Shown: positions 42,079 through 42,900 of the stretch, piece after piece
Position numbering within the stretch: the first letter of the stretch is position 1
How the letters are laid out: each line of letters begins with the position of its first letter
Origin: Planctomycetota bacterium
GTDB lineage: Bacteria; Planctomycetota; Brocadiia; Brocadiales; Brocadiaceae
DNA length: 42,900 nucleotides
Assembly: GCA_016235875.1 (NCBI GenBank)
Contig: JACRII010000181.1
Location: forward strand, 1 to 42,900
Direction: 5' to 3'
Program-made: the position numbers and the translations under genes
Notes under the pieces: model-generated
What the model saw: the letters and a program-made list of their open reading frames with translations, nothing else
The model's database searches: none
What the model was told of the DNA's origin: nothing

Positions 42079-42684
42079 TCATTCTTTTGCGTTTGCAATA
42101 AACCGTTTCACTAACAACTTGTCTTTCTTACCAGGTGACGATTCCACACCTGAAGATACGTCTACCGCATAAGGTTTTACCATCTGGATAGCCTCTTTGA
42201 TGTTTTCAGGCGTCAACCCCCCCGACAAAATAATAGTTCCATATTTATGCGCCTGCCTGGCAATCTCCCAATTAAAAGACACTCCCGTACCACCCATGAC
42301 TCCTTTTACATAACTATCCAACAAAAAAGCGTGGGGTTTATAATTTTCCAGAGGCTTCAAATCATCCTCTTCTTTGACCCGAAATGCCTTTATAATCTTA
42401 TATTCCTTCAAATCGTTTAAATATAAGGGAGGTTCATTGCCGTGAAGCTGCACCGTATGTATACCACAGAAATCACAAATCTCTTTAATCTTATTGGCCA
42501 TCTCGTCAACAAAAACCCCTACGGGTGAAACAAATGGAGGCAACTTTTCAATGATATCTCTGGCCTGTCCCTTAGTTATCTGACGAGGGCTTTTTGCAAA
42601 GACAAATCCCAAGGCATCGGCGCCATACTCCACAGCGGCGTGTGCATCTTCGTTGTTGGTGATCCCACAGATTTTAACCCGCAT
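42079..42684 (-). CDS. trpF: Phosphoribosylanthranilate isomerase
   Basis: A 201-residue TIM-barrel enzyme of tryptophan synthesis. RVKICGITNNEDA carries the catalytic Cys (C6), ALGFVFAKSPR follows, VQLHGNE is typical, and the general acid Asp is in FLLDSYVKGVMGGTG. ILSGGLTPENIKEA and VDVSSGVESSPGKKD form the phosphate site. Length is normal. No other trp gene is in the window. It precedes selA on the same strand. Confidence 0.93.
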   Translation of the reverse strand: MRVKICGITNNEDAHAAVEYGADALGFVFAKSPRQITKGQARDIIEKLPPFVSPVGVFVDEMANKIKEICDFCGIHTVQLHGNEPPLYLNDLKEYKIIKAFRVKEEDDLKPLENYKPHAFLLDSYVKGVMGGTGVSFNWEIARQAHKYGTIILSGGLTPENIKEAIQMVKPYAVDVSSGVESSPGKKDKLLVKRFIANAKE

Positions 42685-42772
42685 ACTTTTCTTCTAACTT
42701 GGACACAGATTTTCTCAGATATTGTTTTTTATTTACGAAGATTAAATGCGTCTGATAACCTCTAGTGTCTCG

Positions 42773-42900
42773 TCAACTATCAAGTGACGGATAGAGACGA
42801 GATAGTTTTGTCCTAGCATTTTCGGTGGTGAATTGCCAATTGACCTTCGCATTTTTGTTGTTTCTGAATTTCTGCCATGCCGCCACCTCTTTCCTAACAA
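42773..42900 (-). mobile_element. C-terminal fragment of an IS630-type transposase, cut by the window edge
   Basis: A frame open at the right edge reads VAAWQKFRNNKNAKVNWQFT and then TENARTKLSRLYPSL before TGA (42773-42775). The pattern W-x-FTT-x-x-AR-x-KL-x-RLYP is the typical end of IS630-family transposases. The terminal inverted repeat should lie in 42700-42772, but its outer end cannot be fixed. The DDE active site lies outside the window. Confidence 0.7.

Noticed and set aside
1-42900. CRISPR arrays, rRNA and tRNA genes
   Set aside because: No regularly spaced direct repeats and no rRNA or tRNA sequence were recognised on either strand; a tRNA covariance search was not possible here.

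Overview
The window reads as chromosome of an anaerobic ammonium-oxidising (anammox) planctomycete of the Brocadiales. The main reason is a six-gene minus-strand operon (12707 to 5807) with a Rieske protein, a GltD-like NAD(P)H/ferredoxin oxidoreductase, a split cytochrome b, a hexahaem cytochrome c and a membrane-anchored octahaem hydroxylamine-oxidoreductase-like protein. From memory, this matches one of the Rieske/cytochrome b (R/b) complexes of Kuenenia. Lipid A genes (lpxD, lpxI) and a predicted porin indicate an outer membrane. The species cannot be fixed by eye.

Layout. 1-5700: end of a receiver-GGDEF protein, an RlmK-like methyltransferase, and a minus-strand operon of agmatinase, outer-membrane barrel, polyamine-binding protein and a PDGLE-domain protein. 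5741-12833: the R/b-HAO operon between a strong terminator and a promoter. 12863-19801: a minus-strand biosynthetic run, argH, lysA, then a sulfur block (siroheme synthase, single-chain sulfite reductase, DsrE-like, CysM-like cysteine synthase, JAMM protease, TusA). 20204-24360: plus-strand CPBP protease, lpxD, lpxI, a four-helix-bundle gene between inverted repeats, and a polytopic membrane protein.

24361 to about 42000 is an accessory region. It starts with an AT-rich two-gene unit: an APH-like kinase, and a GT2 glycosyltransferase fused to a degenerate copy of the same kinase fold. A dead toxin-antitoxin pair follows. Then selB and selA, usually neighbours, are separated by about 7.7 kb. 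That interval holds an integron-type gene cassette with a well-formed attC site, a second accessory gene behind a duplicated leader element, a Type IIG restriction-modification gene cut by an in-frame TAG, a coiled-coil protein, an ORF6N protein, a MNT/HEPN toxin-antitoxin pair, and 3' remnants of a second R-M gene and a second selA. The end carries trpF and the tail of an IS630-type transposase.

Short palindromic repeats of several families lie throughout. Several sit in frame inside coding sequence (four in the R-M gene, one in selA) or form the C-terminal codons of genes (argH, siroheme synthase). The strongest leads are the kinase/glycosyltransferase pair, the attC cassette, the in-frame palindromes, and a cysteine-synthesis cluster that pairs CysM and a JAMM protease with TusA/DsrE instead of a CysO-type carrier.
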